This document shows, piece after piece, positions 8,995-17,283 of a DNA stretch of 64,000 nt. The position numbers and the translations under genes are program-made. Source of the stretch: Oceanobacter sp. 1_MG-2023. Lineage in GTDB: Bacteria > Pseudomonadota > Gammaproteobacteria > Pseudomonadales > Oceanobacteraceae. The notes below the pieces were generated by a model. That model saw nothing but the letters and a program-made list of their open reading frames with translations, was not told where the DNA came from and searched no databases. The stretch is from the NCBI RefSeq assembly GCF_030689025.1, contig NZ_JAUYWA010000010.1, positions 58,403 to 122,402 of the forward strand, read 5' to 3'. How positions within the stretch are numbered: position 1 is the stretch's first letter; each line of letters starts with the position of its first letter.

Positions 8995-9434
8995 CAAGTT
9001 ATGCAGAAGACCTGATCCTGCCCAGACACAACAGCCTGGGCTGGCTAATCGCCGTTTTGGGCAAACAACTGGCCGAGGATCTGGATCAACGGTTAAAAAC
9101 CATGGGACTCAATATTGGTGTATGGCCCACTCTGTTTGCCCTGTGGGAAGAAGAAGGCCTGACCCAGACTGAACTGGCCGAACGTTGCATGACCGCGCAC
9201 TACACCACCACCCGCACCCTCGATACCCTGGAAAAAATGGCATTGGTTGAACGTCGCCCGCACCCGACCAGCCGCCGGGCCTTGCAAATTTACCTCACCC
9301 AACAAGGCAAGGAACTCCGCCACTCGGTACTGCAACAGGCCATTGCCTGCAACAAACAGTATCTGGACCGGCTCAGCCAGGAAGAAGCACAAACACTGAT
9401 CCAATTGCTCAACAAAGCCGCAGGCATGCGATAG
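8991..9434 (+). CDS. MarR-family transcriptional regulator
   Basis: A 147-residue winged-helix regulator. The recognition region (about residues 60-100) reads L-T-Q-T-E-L-A-E-R, followed by a T-T-T-R-T-L-D-T-L-E recognition helix and an R-R-P-H-P-T-S-R-R wing, a clear MarR layout. It is translationally coupled to the cytochrome b561 gene by a four-base overlap and is likely to regulate the divergent cytochrome pair. The inducing ligand cannot be inferred. Confidence 0.85.
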   Translation: MTSYAEDLILPRHNSLGWLIAVLGKQLAEDLDQRLKTMGLNIGVWPTLFALWEEEGLTQTELAERCMTAHYTTTRTLDTLEKMALVERRPHPTSRRALQIYLTQQGKELRHSVLQQAIACNKQYLDRLSQEEAQTLIQLLNKAAGMR

Positions 9435-9479
9435 CCCACAGTCGATCTCCCCAGCGGCCAATACACAACCACCGGCCAC

Positions 9480-9512
9480 AAAAAAGCCCCTGGTGAGTGA
9501 TCACCAGAGGCC
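9480..9512 (-). terminator. intrinsic terminator of the glutamine synthetase gene
   Basis: Read on the minus strand, a ten-base stem (CCTCTGGTGA with TCACCAGGGG, one G-T style mismatch) with a four-base loop is followed by six T residues. It lies about 65 bases beyond the glnN stop codon. Confidence 0.85.
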
Positions 9513-9575
9513 TGGGTTTGCTTTATGTTTCCGGCGCTACATCTGGATACCGCCGTTTAAAGCAACTGACTGCGA

Positions 9576-11750
9576 TTAACGCATAAACAGCATTTCGCTG
9601 TATTTCGGTAATGGCCAAATGTCGTCGGCAACCAGAGTTTCCAACGTATCCGCAAAGCCACGGACTTCCAGCATCAGGCCACAAATCGTATCAGCACAGA
9701 ACTTCATGTGCGCTTCGGTAGAGTCGAAGTCATGAGTTGCCATGGCGGTTTCCAGCTTGGCCACGGCAGCCATCATGCCATTAAGGTTTTCGCCGACAGT
9801 CGTCGCCAAAGAAGCATCCAGTGCAATCGACAGCTCAGCGGCCCCGGCAATCGCATCCGTCAGGCTCGACAGGTAGCTGACTGCGGCTGGATAAATAATG
9901 GTAGTCGCCATATTGACCACCAGTTTGGCTTCCACCTCAATCGACAGCACGTACTGCTCGGCATACACCTCATAGCGGCTTTCCAGCTCGACAGGGGTCA
10001 GCACACCGGTTGAATCAAACAGATCGATCACCGTCTGATCCAGGAAGGCAGGCAAGGCGTCAGCCGTGGTCGGGATGTTTTTCAGACCACGCTCTTCAAC
10101 CGCCATGGTATGCCATTCGCTGGAATAACCATCACCACCGAAGATGACATTGCTGTGCAGCTCCATCAGCTCTTTCAGCACAATAATAACGGCTTCGGTC
10201 TTGTCACTGGTGGTTTCCAGTGCCGTTTCCAGTTTGGTCGCAATCCAGCCCAAGGAATCCGCCAGCATGGTGTTCATCGCCACCAGAGGTCCGGAGACCG
10301 ACTGTGAAGAACCCACCGCACGGAATTCAAAACGGTTACCGGTAAAGGCAAACGGTGAGGTACGGTTACGGTCACCGGGATCACGCTCAAACTTGAGGAT
10401 TTGATCCAGACCCAAATCCATCAAACCGCCATCGGCGGTTTCATTGATCGCGCCGTCCTTGATATCCATGAACAGTTTTTCCAACTGATCACCCAGATAA
10501 ACCGACAGGATCGCCGGAGGCGCTTCGTTCGCACCCAGACGATGGTCGTTGGCTGCCGACGCAATCGCAGCACGCAGCAACGGGCCATAAACGTGAACAC
10601 CACGAATCACCGCACCACAGAACAGCAGGAAGTTGAGATTTTTGTCCGGCGTATCACCCGGGTCCAGCAGGTTACCCTGCGTGGCGTTACCCACCGACCA
10701 GTTAACGTGCTTACCGGAACCATTCACCCCGGCAAACGGTTTTTCATGCAGCAAACACATAAAGCCATGTTGCTTGGCAGTCAGTTTCATCAACGTCATC
10801 AGCAGTTGCTGGTGATCGGATGCGACGTTAGCCGCTTCAAAATACGGTGCAATCTCGAACTGGCCAGGAGCCACTTCGTTATGGTGCGTTTTGGCCGGAA
10901 TACCAAGGCGATACAGCTTGTCCTCAAAATCCTGCATAAACACCTGAACACGCTCAGGAATGGCACCAAAATAATGGTCATCAAACTCCTGACCCTTGGC
11001 CGATGGCGCACCAAACAGGGTACGACCCGCCAACAGCAAATCCGGACGAGCCGCCGCCAGTGCAGAGTCCACCAGGAAGTATTCTTGCTCCGCACCACAG
11101 CTGGAGTTCAGCGTCGCGATTTCGGCTTCGCCCATCAGCGCCAGAACTTTTTGTCCGGCCTTGTTCATGGCAGCGTTGGAGCGTAACAGCGGAATTTTTT
11201 TATCCAGCGCTTCACCGGTCCACGACATAAAGACACTCGGGATCATCAGCGTCGCGCCGTTGTCCGTGTGCATGATGTAAGCAGGGCTGGTCGGATCCCA
11301 GGCGGTATAACCACGGGCCGCATTGGTCATCCGCAAGCTGCCGTTAGGGAATGAGGAGCCATCCGGCTCACCCTTGATCAGCAGGCTACCGGTAAACTCG
11401 GTGATCGCCCCGCCATCAGAATTGGTAACAATAAAGCCATCGTGCTTCTCAGCCGTGGCATTGGTCATTGGGTAGAAAATATGGGAGAAAAACTTCACCC
11501 CTTTACCAATGGCCCAGTCTTTCATCGCAGCCGCGACAACATCAGCGGTGGCAGGATCGAGTGCCGCACCGGTCTGCACGGTTTTTTTCATCGCCTTGAA
11601 GGCATTTTTGGACAGGACTTCTTCCATCGTCGCCATATTAAAGACGTCGGTTGCCCAGATACGGCTCAACGGCTCAGGCTTTTCCACAGCAGCAGGCTGA
11701 CGATTCACAATGTCACTGATCGCCATCAGACGCGTCTGGTTTCCACTCAT
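9576..11750 (-). CDS. glnN: type III glutamine synthetase
   Basis: A 724-residue GSIII enzyme that condenses glutamate and ammonia to glutamine, using ATP. The length is typical of the hexamer-of-dimers GSIII class, well above the 440-470 residues of GSI. Visible blocks are the GSIII N-terminal domain with R-I-W-A-T-D-V-F-N, the catalytic core with S-S-C-G-A-E-Q-E-Y-F, the H-H-N-E-V-A-P-G-Q-F-E metal site, and N-R-T-S-P-F-A-F-T-G-N-R-F-E-F-R. The start at 11750 has an AGGAGA site six bases upstream. The gene is monocistronic, ends in a strong terminator, and its upstream region is occupied by an inverted-repeat element starting 30 bases before the ATG. It is close to polyamine nitrogen genes, consistent with a nitrogen-scavenging role. 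Confidence 0.93.
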   Translation of the reverse strand: MSGNQTRLMAISDIVNRQPAAVEKPEPLSRIWATDVFNMATMEEVLSKNAFKAMKKTVQTGAALDPATADVVAAAMKDWAIGKGVKFFSHIFYPMTNATAEKHDGFIVTNSDGGAITEFTGSLLIKGEPDGSSFPNGSLRMTNAARGYTAWDPTSPAYIMHTDNGATLMIPSVFMSWTGEALDKKIPLLRSNAAMNKAGQKVLALMGEAEIATLNSSCGAEQEYFLVDSALAAARPDLLLAGRTLFGAPSAKGQEFDDHYFGAIPERVQVFMQDFEDKLYRLGIPAKTHHNEVAPGQFEIAPYFEAANVASDHQQLLMTLMKLTAKQHGFMCLLHEKPFAGVNGSGKHVNWSVGNATQGNLLDPGDTPDKNLNFLLFCGAVIRGVHVYGPLLRAAIASAANDHRLGANEAPPAILSVYLGDQLEKLFMDIKDGAINETADGGLMDLGLDQILKFERDPGDRNRTSPFAFTGNRFEFRAVGSSQSVSGPLVAMNTMLADSLGWIATKLETALETTSDKTEAVIIVLKELMELHSNVIFGGDGYSSEWHTMAVEERGLKNIPTTADALPAFLDQTVIDLFDSTGVLTPVELESRYEVYAEQYVLSIEVEAKLVVNMATTIIYPAAVSYLSSLTDAIAGAAELSIALDASLATTVGENLNGMMAAVAKLETAMATHDFDSTEAHMKFCADTICGLMLEVRGFADTLETLVADDIWPLPKYSEMLFMR

Positions 11751-11779
11751 ATTATTCTCCTGGGTTCCAATTATCATTA

Positions 11780-12044
11780 GGGGACATCTATTTAATCCGG
11801 TGCTCACTCTGGGCTACCGGATGGTTTCGAATCACGAAGCCGACTTGCAGGCCTGACGGGTCAAGTCAAACGTCGGCGACACCGAGTCGAGATCATCCGG
11901 CAGCCCCCGAAGGGCGCGGGTTGCCGCCGTCCAGTGCGGTGTTGACGAATTTGAAAAGGACTCGTCATTTCGCTGCATTCGTCGCCTTGCCCTGAACAAC
12001 GGCACCACTCGCGCAGAGCCGTGCAGGATTAAATAGATGTCCCC
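11780..12044. mobile_element. 265-bp element bounded by 19-bp perfect inverted repeats (MITE-like)
   Basis: GGGGACATCTATTTAATCC at 11780-11798 recurs as its exact complement at 12026-12044, with short flanking similarity (ATTAG at both outer edges). The interior has no credible gene. The structure resembles a non-autonomous transposable element or a deletion derivative of an insertion sequence. It lies between the glnN start and whatever promoter drives it, so glnN transcription must start in or cross this element. Confidence 0.7.
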
Positions 12045-12346
12045 ATTAGTGCTTCGCTAGCACGTTGATAGTCAAAAAATCACCAGGTAGTGGGCTTCCA
12101 ACACATCAAGGAGCGTAACGACTCAAACTCGGCATTAAAAAAGCGGGCCTGCAATATCACTGCAATAATTGATCCAGACAAACCAGAAACGCCAACCGCC
12201 ACAAAACAAAGCATGGCCAGACAGTCCGCGCCCGGTTATAGGGAGAAGTGTGAACTAATACATAGAAAACGAGCTAAAAGAGTGCAAAGAAAGGTCACGA
12301 AAATGAGCCACACCCCCGGATGGATGGCCAGCCCCAGCCAATAACC
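12045..12346. other. intergenic sequence with no identified gene
   Basis: Between the inverted-repeat element and the glutathione peroxidase terminator. Open frames here are short and lack ribosome sites or family resemblance. I see nothing further that I can support. Confidence 0.5.
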
Positions 12347-12369
12347 GTCGCCCGGCAGCACCGGGCGAC
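12347..12369 (-). terminator. hairpin downstream of glutathione peroxidase
   Basis: GTCGCCCGG and CCGGGCGAC form a perfect nine-base stem with a five-base loop, seven bases beyond the stop codon. The following minus-strand bases (GGTTATT) are only moderately T-rich, so termination is likely but not certain. Confidence 0.6.
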
Positions 12370-12376
12370 CCGCAGA

Positions 12377-12925
12377 TCAGAGCGCCAGCGCGGCATCGAT
12401 TGCCGCTTGCAGAACCGGCGAATTCACCGTCATATCCGGAGCAAAACGACCGATCACCGTACCGTCTTTACCGATCAGGAATTTTTCAAAATTCCACATC
12501 ACATCGCTGTCATCGTCCGACAACAGATTCATACCGGCCAGCTTGTCCCTGAAGCCACTCCCCTCTTCGGTCGTACGCTGTGGCTGGGCAGCAATCAACT
12601 GCTGATACAAGGGATGACGGCCCTCACCGTTCACCTCAACCTTGCTGAACATCGGAAACGACACGCCATAAGTCAGCGAACAGAACGACTTCACCTCTGC
12701 TTCGCTACCCGGCTCCTGACCCAGAAACTGGTTACACGGAAACCCCAGAATCTCCAGACCACTGGCGTGCTTCGCCTGATACAAGGCCTCCAGCTGCTCG
12801 TACTGCGGCGTCAGACCACACTTGGACGCGACATTCACCACCAACAATACCTTACCGGCATAGTCAGACAGCGATTGAGAAACACCATCAATGGTGTTTA
12901 CCGTGGTGTCGTAAATCGTACTCAT
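12377..12925 (-). CDS. glutathione/thioredoxin peroxidase family protein
   Basis: A 182-residue thioredoxin-fold peroxidase of the bacterial glutathione peroxidase (BtuE-like) family, reducing hydrogen peroxide and organic peroxides. The peroxidatic cysteine lies in N-V-A-S-K-C-G near residue 36, the conserved G-F-P-C-N-Q-F block near 70 supplies the glutamine, and W-N-F-E-K-F near 144 supplies the tryptophan of the catalytic triad. It uses cysteine rather than selenocysteine (no in-frame UGA). No signal peptide is evident, so it is cytoplasmic. It stands alone, with a hairpin after the stop. Confidence 0.9.
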   Translation of the reverse strand: MSTIYDTTVNTIDGVSQSLSDYAGKVLLVVNVASKCGLTPQYEQLEALYQAKHASGLEILGFPCNQFLGQEPGSEAEVKSFCSLTYGVSFPMFSKVEVNGEGRHPLYQQLIAAQPQRTTEEGSGFRDKLAGMNLLSDDDSDVMWNFEKFLIGKDGTVIGRFAPDMTVNSPVLQAAIDAALAL

Positions 12926-13451
12926 AATCTATCTCCAGAAGCAGTGCGTTTCAGCCATCCATCAAGACAGCCAGACTCTCACCGTCAGCATAGCAGCCTC
13001 AAGGATAAACAGACGCTCCGTTCGTGACCGGTTTCGTCCGTGGCCGTTTTGCAGCAAACAGCCCCCGGCACAGACGGCACAGACAACAAAAGCTTTTAAC
13101 CATCATCAGGCTGACTTTGCTGCGGCAACGGGGCAAAGTACTCAGGTAAGAAATAACAGGTGCTTTGGCAACCATATGCTGTTTAAAAATCAGTCAACTT
13201 TTGCAAATGCGGTGGTTTTTGCAACCACCTTGGCAAGCCATTGTTTTATAATAATTTTTTACAAGGAGGGGTAGAAAACCAACCCTGAATTAAAAGGGAT
13301 TAAGAGCACCCACACCGCCGTTGCGGACAGCCATAGCGAGCGTCTCTACGGTCGTGCGGAGGATTCCGGGGCAAGCCCGGAATGACGCGGATCGCCGCTA
13401 CGGGGACAACCCCGGACGGCGTCCCTGCGGCTGTTTATTGTTGCAGCTGTT
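12926..13451. other. 526-bp intergenic region with a palindromic repeat
   Basis: No supportable gene. It contains an inverted repeat at 13363-13383 (ATTCCGGG, five-base loop, CCCGGAAT) within GC-rich sequence from about 13310 to 13435. This resembles dispersed intergenic repeats of proteobacterial chromosomes; I see no T-run beside it. The 13190-13270 part is AT-rich. Confidence 0.5.
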
Positions 13452-14186
13452 TTATTGTTGCTGCAACACAGCCACCAGCCAGCCTGCGATCACTGGGGAA
13501 TCCAGGCAAGCGTCGGGTTGACGAACGCTGATCAGTCCTTGTTCGGTGTCTTGCAGCGGGATGCCTTTGCCTCCCCGGTCGGTGAGCAGGGCGTCTTCAA
13601 AGTCGAGGGTGAATTCCGGGTGCGGTTGCAGGCTGACGATGCGGTTGTTGAAGTAGCCCAGAACGGCATAGCGGCAGAAGTCGGAATGCGCCAGTACGGT
13701 GGCACTGGCGGGCAGAATGGTCACCTGGTCCTGATGCACGGCGTTGATGCTGAGTGTTTGTGGTGCGTGCCCGGTGGCTTGTTCGAGCTGTTGGGCAAAG
13801 CCGTTGTCGAGCTGGTAGGTGTTGACTCCGAGACCCCAGCCGCCGTGGTATCTTTCGACCTTGCCGCCAAGTGCTTCGGCAATCAGTTGGTGACCAAAAC
13901 AAATCCCGACTAACGGTCGTTCGGAATCAGCAATCTGGCGGACAAAATCCTTGAGCTGGACAATCCAGTCCAGTTCTTCGTAAACGCTGTGTCTGGAGCC
14001 GGTAATTACCCAGCCGTCGCAGTCGTTTGCCGCCGCCGGGAAGTCGCCCCGGCTGACGCTGTAAACGGTGTATTCAAAGCCGGGGTTATGGGGTTGGAAC
14101 AGGCGCTGAAACATATCGGCGTAGCTGCCGTATTGGTCGATGAGGGTATCCGGGGTGAGCCCGGTGACCAGAATACCGATTTTCAT
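13452..14186 (-). CDS. class I glutamine amidotransferase-like hydrolase
   Basis: A 244-residue GATase1-fold protein resembling GMP-synthase-type amidotransferase domains. The nucleophile elbow is G-I-C-F-G-H-Q near residue 88, and the partner histidine and glutamate are in Q-P-H-P-E-F near 190. No synthetase domain is attached. It is the last gene of the minus-strand polyamine series, 80 bases after potI. In E. coli the hydrolysis of gamma-glutamyl-GABA is done by PuuD, a related class I amidotransferase-like enzyme. A PuuD-like role here is inferred from position only; sequence family membership is not the PuuD/C26 type. I chose the start at 14186 because homology begins at M-K-I-G-I-L-V-T-G. 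Confidence 0.8.
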   Translation of the reverse strand: MKIGILVTGLTPDTLIDQYGSYADMFQRLFQPHNPGFEYTVYSVSRGDFPAAANDCDGWVITGSRHSVYEELDWIVQLKDFVRQIADSERPLVGICFGHQLIAEALGGKVERYHGGWGLGVNTYQLDNGFAQQLEQATGHAPQTLSINAVHQDQVTILPASATVLAHSDFCRYAVLGYFNNRIVSLQPHPEFTLDFEDALLTDRGGKGIPLQDTEQGLISVRQPDACLDSPVIAGWLVAVLQQQ

Positions 14187-14265
14187 AAAGTGCTCGTTGT
14201 TAACGGTCATAGGGTACGCATAACGCACCGTGATGCGTTATGCGGCTGCCGGTTGGCGGCAGGTA

Positions 14266-15072
14266 TTACGGCTTGGGCCGCTTTCGCATTTGTAACATGG
14301 CCACGACAACGCCCACGGCAACAATCAGGATCATCAGGGTGGCCAGGGCGTTGACTTCCGGGGTCACACCCAGGCGTACCTTGGAGAAGATGACCATCGG
14401 CAAGGTGCTGTCCCCAGGCCCGGAGACAAAGCTGGCGATCACCAGGTCGTCGAGCGACAGGGTAAACGACAGCAGCCAGCCTGATAAGATCGCCGGTGCA
14501 ATTAATGGCAGGGTCACCAGAAAAAACAGCGAGGAGGGTTTGGCGCCCAGGTCCATTGCGGCTTCTTCCAGCGAGGTATCAAAGTCTGCCATGCGGGCTT
14601 GCACCACCACCGCCACATAGGCCATGCAGAAGGTGGTATGGGCCAGAATAATGGTCAGGGTGCCCCGTCCGGCAGGCCAGCCAAACAGGTCTTCCATGGC
14701 GACAAACAGCAGCAGTAACGATAGGCCGGTAATCACTTCGGGCATGATCAGTGGCGCCGAGATCCAGCCCGACAGCAGCATTTTGCCGCGAAAGCGCCCC
14801 ATCCGGCTGAGAGCAAAACCAGCCATGGTGCCGAATACCACTGCCAGCGAGGCGGAGATAAACGCAATTTTGATACTGAGCCAGGCGGCGCTGAGAATCT
14901 GCTCGTTCTGGAACAGTTCGCCATACCACTTGAACGACCAGCCGCCCCAAACGGTCACCAGTTTGGATTTGTTAAAGCTGTAGATGATCAGTGAAATTAT
15001 CGGCACGTAGAGAAACAGGAACCCCAGTGCCGAGGAGGTATATAAAAACCAGGAACGACGTTGCACGGCCAT
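14266..15072 (-). CDS. potI: putrescine/spermidine ABC transporter permease PotI
   Basis: A 268-residue inner-membrane permease with six transmembrane helices and the binding-protein-dependent transport EAA loop (E-E-A-A-M-D-L-G-A near residue 167) that docks on the ATPase. The opening region Y-V-P-I-I-S-L-I-I-Y-S-F-N matches PotI/SpuH permeases. Its ATG overlaps the potH stop by one base (TAATG), indicating translational coupling. With PotH it forms the channel of the uptake system served by PotG and the two periplasmic binding proteins encoded upstream. Confidence 0.93.
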   Translation of the reverse strand: MAVQRRSWFLYTSSALGFLFLYVPIISLIIYSFNKSKLVTVWGGWSFKWYGELFQNEQILSAAWLSIKIAFISASLAVVFGTMAGFALSRMGRFRGKMLLSGWISAPLIMPEVITGLSLLLLFVAMEDLFGWPAGRGTLTIILAHTTFCMAYVAVVVQARMADFDTSLEEAAMDLGAKPSSLFFLVTLPLIAPAILSGWLLSFTLSLDDLVIASFVSGPGDSTLPMVIFSKVRLGVTPEVNALATLMILIVAVGVVVAMLQMRKRPKP

Positions 15073-16013
15073 TATTCAGCCTCCTTGCGGTTGCGCAGCA
15101 GCATAATGGGTAGCACCAGTACCACCAGCATCACGGTGGCAACGGCGGAGGCCATGGGCCAGTCGCGGTTGAGTGAGAATTCATCCCACAGTACCCGGCC
15201 AATCATCAGGGTATCGGAGCCACCCAGCAATGCGGGGATCACGTATTCCCCCACCGCGGGAATAAATACCAGGGTGCAGCCTGCCAGAATGCCCGGCATG
15301 GCCAGCGGAATGGTCACCAGAAAGAAACTCTGGAACGGCCGACAGCCCAGGTCTTCAGCGGCTTCCAGTAATGACATGTCCATTTTTTCCAGCGCGGTAT
15401 ACAGCGGCAAGATCATAAACGGCAGGTAGGTGTAAACGATGCCAATGTAGACGGCAAAATCGGTTTGCAGCATCTGGATCGGTTCGCTGACGATGCCGAG
15501 GTTAATCAGGATATCGTTAACCAGGCCGTTTTTTTTCAGCAATCCGACCCAGGCGTAAACCCGCAGCAGGAATGATGTCCAGAAAGGCAAAATAACCAGC
15601 GCCAGCAAGATGGTGCGGGTGCGGGATTCGCTACGGGCAATCAGGTAAGCCATCGGGAAGCCGATGATCAGTGCCAGCAAGGTCGAGACGCCAGCAATGC
15701 GGATCGAACTCAGGTACGCCTCCAGATAAAAGGAGTCTTCCCACAAAAACAGGTAGTTGCCGAGGTTCAGCTTGATATTGAGCAGCGCGTCTTCCAGCTC
15801 GATCAGGGCGGTATACGGCGGAATGGCAATGGCGGTTTCAGACAGTGAGATCTTGAACACCACCAGAAACGGCACAAAAAAGAACACCGCCAGCCATACA
15901 AACGGCATCGAGATCACCAGCTGGCGACCCCAGTTAATCCGTTTTAGTGGCAGCTTGTGCAACACCCGTTGCAACCGCGAGTGGGCAGCGGTATAGCCGT
16001 TGGCTTGACTCAT
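15072..16013 (-). CDS. potH: putrescine/spermidine ABC transporter permease PotH
   Basis: A 313-residue permease with an extended cytoplasmic N-terminus (about 30 residues) and six transmembrane segments. The EAA loop reads L-E-A-A-E-D-L-G-C near residue 231. P-L-Y-T-A-L-E-K-M-D lies just before it, typical of PotH/SpuG. It follows potG by 15 bases and overlaps potI by one. Together with PotI it forms the heterodimeric membrane domain for polyamine import. Confidence 0.93.
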   Translation of the reverse strand: MSQANGYTAAHSRLQRVLHKLPLKRINWGRQLVISMPFVWLAVFFFVPFLVVFKISLSETAIAIPPYTALIELEDALLNIKLNLGNYLFLWEDSFYLEAYLSSIRIAGVSTLLALIIGFPMAYLIARSESRTRTILLALVILPFWTSFLLRVYAWVGLLKKNGLVNDILINLGIVSEPIQMLQTDFAVYIGIVYTYLPFMILPLYTALEKMDMSLLEAAEDLGCRPFQSFFLVTIPLAMPGILAGCTLVFIPAVGEYVIPALLGGSDTLMIGRVLWDEFSLNRDWPMASAVATVMLVVLVLPIMLLRNRKEAE

Positions 16014-16028
16014 AAAAGGTATCCTCTC

Positions 16029-17195
16029 TCAGCTGGTCAGTACGACGGCGCTGTCCACATCCCAGTACAGATGCACCCGTTCATTCCAGGTAAAGCGGGC
16101 ACCACTGTCGCGGGAGATATTGGGCTGGGTAACGCGGAGTTCTTTACCGCTGTCGAGGCGCACACGGAAGACCGACAGGCTGCCCATATAGGCGATGTCT
16201 TCGATCACCCCGGAGCAGGTGTTGTCGGTCTGTGCTGGCGGCTCATGGCTGATCAGCATTTTTTCGGGCCGAATGGCAACACACACTTCCTGGTTGGGGG
16301 CGCAGCTGATGCCGTGGTTGAGGTAGACCGGTGGTTCAAAATCATTGCAGCGGATACGCACCCGGTCTGGCTCGTCTTCGGTCACGCGTCCATCCAGCAG
16401 GTTGACCGAGCCAATAAAGCGGGCCACAAACCGGCTGTTGGGGTATTCATAAATATCGTGGGGTTCGCCCACCTGAACGATATTGCCCTGGTTCATCACG
16501 CCGATGCGGGTTGCCAGGGTCATGGCTTCTTCCTGGTCGTGGGTCACCACCACAAAGGTGACGCCCAGTTCTTCCTGGATGTTGATCAGTTCAAACTGGG
16601 TTTCTTCGCGCAGTTTTTTATCCAGCGCTCCCAGCGGTTCATCCAGCAGCAGCAGCTTGGGGCGTTTGACCAGCGAGCGCGCCAGCGCTACCCGTTGACG
16701 CTGACCACCAGACAGTTGATGCGGTTTGCGCTTGCCCAGATGGCCCAGCTGTACCATGTCGAGCATATCGGCAACACGACGTTTGATGTCGACATCGGCC
16801 AGCCGCTGGCGCTTGAGGCCAAAGGCAATGTTCTTTTCTACTGTCAGGTGCGGAAACAGTGCATACGACTGGAACATCATATTAACCGGACGGTTCCAGG
16901 GCTGAATGCCGGCCATATCCACATCGTCTATCAGGATGCGGCCCTGGGTCGGCTGTTCAAATCCGGCCAGCATCCGCAGCAGGGTGCTTTTGCCGGAGCC
17001 AGAACCACCCAGTAAACAAAACAGCTCGCGCTTGTAGATTTTCAGGCTGATGTTATCCACAGCGGTAAAGTCATCAAATGTTTTGGTGACTCCATCAAAA
17101 AACACAAACGGTCGGGCATCCGGATCACGCCATAAATCGGGAGCTGGCGCGGTAAGCGGATTCTTATTCGAAACGGGAGATTTTGCGCTTGTCAT
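16029..17195 (-). CDS. potG: polyamine ABC transporter ATP-binding protein PotG
   Basis: A 388-residue ABC ATPase. The Walker A motif is G-G-S-G-S-G-K-S-T near residue 60, the signature L-S-G-G-Q-R-Q-R-V-A-L is near 160, Walker B is L-L-L-L-D-E-P-L near 180, and V-T-H-D-Q-E-E-A carries the switch histidine. The C-terminal 120 residues form a TOBE-type regulatory domain, as in the PotG/MalK branch. It energises PotHI. A GC-rich hairpin (17216-17232) just upstream separates it from potF and may reduce read-through relative to the abundant binding protein. Confidence 0.94.
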   Translation of the reverse strand: MTSAKSPVSNKNPLTAPAPDLWRDPDARPFVFFDGVTKTFDDFTAVDNISLKIYKRELFCLLGGSGSGKSTLLRMLAGFEQPTQGRILIDDVDMAGIQPWNRPVNMMFQSYALFPHLTVEKNIAFGLKRQRLADVDIKRRVADMLDMVQLGHLGKRKPHQLSGGQRQRVALARSLVKRPKLLLLDEPLGALDKKLREETQFELINIQEELGVTFVVVTHDQEEAMTLATRIGVMNQGNIVQVGEPHDIYEYPNSRFVARFIGSVNLLDGRVTEDEPDRVRIRCNDFEPPVYLNHGISCAPNQEVCVAIRPEKMLISHEPPAQTDNTCSGVIEDIAYMGSLSVFRVRLDSGKELRVTQPNISRDSGARFTWNERVHLYWDVDSAVVLTS

Positions 17196-17215
17196 AACCT
17201 GGCTACCAGTGAGAT

Positions 17216-17268
17216 GGGGGGACAGTCCCCCCTCAGGAATGGTAACACCGCCGGGCGTTCTGCCCGAC
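17216..17268. promoter_or_regulatory. hairpins in the potF-potG intercistronic gap
   Basis: GGGGGGA-CAG-TCCCCCC (17216-17232) is a seven-base stem with a three-base loop, and a second short stem (CGGGC/GCCCG, about 17252-17267) follows. In an mRNA running leftwards these sit directly after the potF stop, a usual place for attenuating or 3'-end-stabilising structures that keep binding protein in excess over the transporter. Confidence 0.6.
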
Positions 17269-17283
17269 TGATGCGACGATCAA

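Noticed and set aside
9479..9512. TGATCA operator like those near gntR
   Set aside because: The GTGATCAC here is the loop-proximal part of the glnN terminator stem, not a free operator.
10401..11186. 261-codon frame opposite glnN
   Set aside because: Shadow of the GSIII coding strand; composition follows the complement of conserved glutamine synthetase motifs.
12320..13027. 235-codon frame opposite the glutathione peroxidase gene
   Set aside because: It is antisense to a clear enzyme gene on the minus strand, and its protein has no recognisable domain.
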